Position numbers and translations under genes: made by a program. A model generated the notes under the pieces. That model was not told the DNA's origin. It did not search any database and worked only from the letters and a program-made list of their open reading frames with translations. Below, in pieces: positions 63,910 to 64,000 of a stretch of DNA of 64,000 nucleotides. Positions within the stretch are counted from its first letter, which is position 1. Every line of letters begins with the position of its first letter. Source of the DNA: Kibdelosporangium banguiense (GTDB lineage Bacteria; Actinomycetota; Actinomycetes; Mycobacteriales; Pseudonocardiaceae); the NCBI RefSeq assembly GCF_017876405.1, contig NZ_JAGINW010000001.1, positions 10,181,203 through 10,245,202 of the forward strand, written 5' to 3'.

Positions 63910-64000
63910 TCAGTTCAGCTCGATCACAGGCGGCTCGGCCCACGGGACAATGCCCATCGCCGCGAAAATGCGCGCGGGCACGATCGCCCGCCCTGCGGCG
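63910..64000 (-). CDS. C-terminal part of a protein running off the window
   Basis: Minus-strand frame without start reads RAIVPARIFAAMGIVPWAEP then PVIELN and a stop at 63910-63912. Too short to identify; it is upstream of, and co-directional with, the acetyltransferase, so it may belong to the same glycan-modification operon. Confidence 0.45.
   Translation of the reverse strand, partial: AAGRAIVPARIFAAMGIVPWAEPPVIELN

Noticed and set aside
1..64000. CRISPR array, tRNA/rRNA, phage or antitoxin-type defence genes
   Set aside because: No repeat-spacer periodicity, no cloverleaf-like segment and no phage structural or defence motif was found in my reading of the sequence.

Overview
The window is high-GC DNA from an actinomycete. 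Supporting signs are several leaderless-looking promoters (TetR at 34754, MarR at 47581, LacI at 25429), an LLM-class (F420-type) oxidoreductase, many TetR, MarR, SDR and P450 genes, secreted proteins with twin-Arg-poor actinobacterial signal peptides, and several remnants of the integrase-core insertion sequences common in Pseudonocardiaceae and Streptomyces. A Pseudonocardiales host is a guess; no rRNA or other marker gene is present to fix the taxon, and I saw no tRNA, rRNA or CRISPR array.

The layout is a mosaic of intact catabolic operons separated by gene debris. Bases 1-3900 hold the end of a secreted FG-GAP/lectin protein, a beta-helix gene cut by an insertion sequence, and transposase wreckage. 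Bases 3900-7602 (minus strand) form a compact quaternary-amine operon: TetR regulator, Rieske oxygenase, beta-keto acid cleavage enzyme and L-carnitine-type dehydrogenase, with paired operators between regulator and operon. Remnants of an amino-acid/betaine-type binding protein and a sarcosine-oxidase-like flavoprotein follow (7650-8667). Bases 8700-18430 mix an SDR, TetR genes, a P450, a secreted protein, a stand-alone ketoacyl synthase and at least six transposase, ABC-transporter and WD40 fragments. A large PAS-GGDEF-EAL protein (18704-21424), more transposase debris and a secreted trypsin (23197-24054) come next.

Bases 25429-31612 are a sugar locus: LacI regulator, Gfo/Idh/MocA dehydrogenase, GPH-type symporter and a GH2 beta-galactosidase-type enzyme, with two different families of LacI-style operators. 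Bases 31760-33011 are three gene fragments (NarI, quinone reductase, NmrA). Bases 33012-37161 carry two SDRs, two TetR regulators and an LLM oxidoreductase. A divergent histidine kinase/response regulator pair (37186-39174) precedes a tightly coupled minus-strand operon (39176-43929) of hydrolase, cyclase, HpcH/HpaI aldolase, DHA2 exporter and SDR. A chimera of flavoenzyme remnants follows (44167-45030), then a MarR-controlled pirin/NmrA/SnoaL operon (45245-48036), an SDR, a decayed XRE regulator with a clear 14-bp tandem duplication, and a lipoprotein polysaccharide deacetylase.

Bases 51950-63174 form a peptide-use locus: prolyl-oligopeptidase-type S9 peptidase, PucR regulator, complete oligopeptide ABC importer (including a permease-ATPase fusion), and, divergently, a prolidase-like amidohydrolase and an S37-type peptidase without a signal peptide. 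The most striking general feature is how many genes (over twenty) are truncated, frameshifted or fused, several of them related to one another (flavoenzymes of methylated-amine metabolism, ABC transporters for amino acids), as if relatives of the surviving operons have been lost piece by piece.
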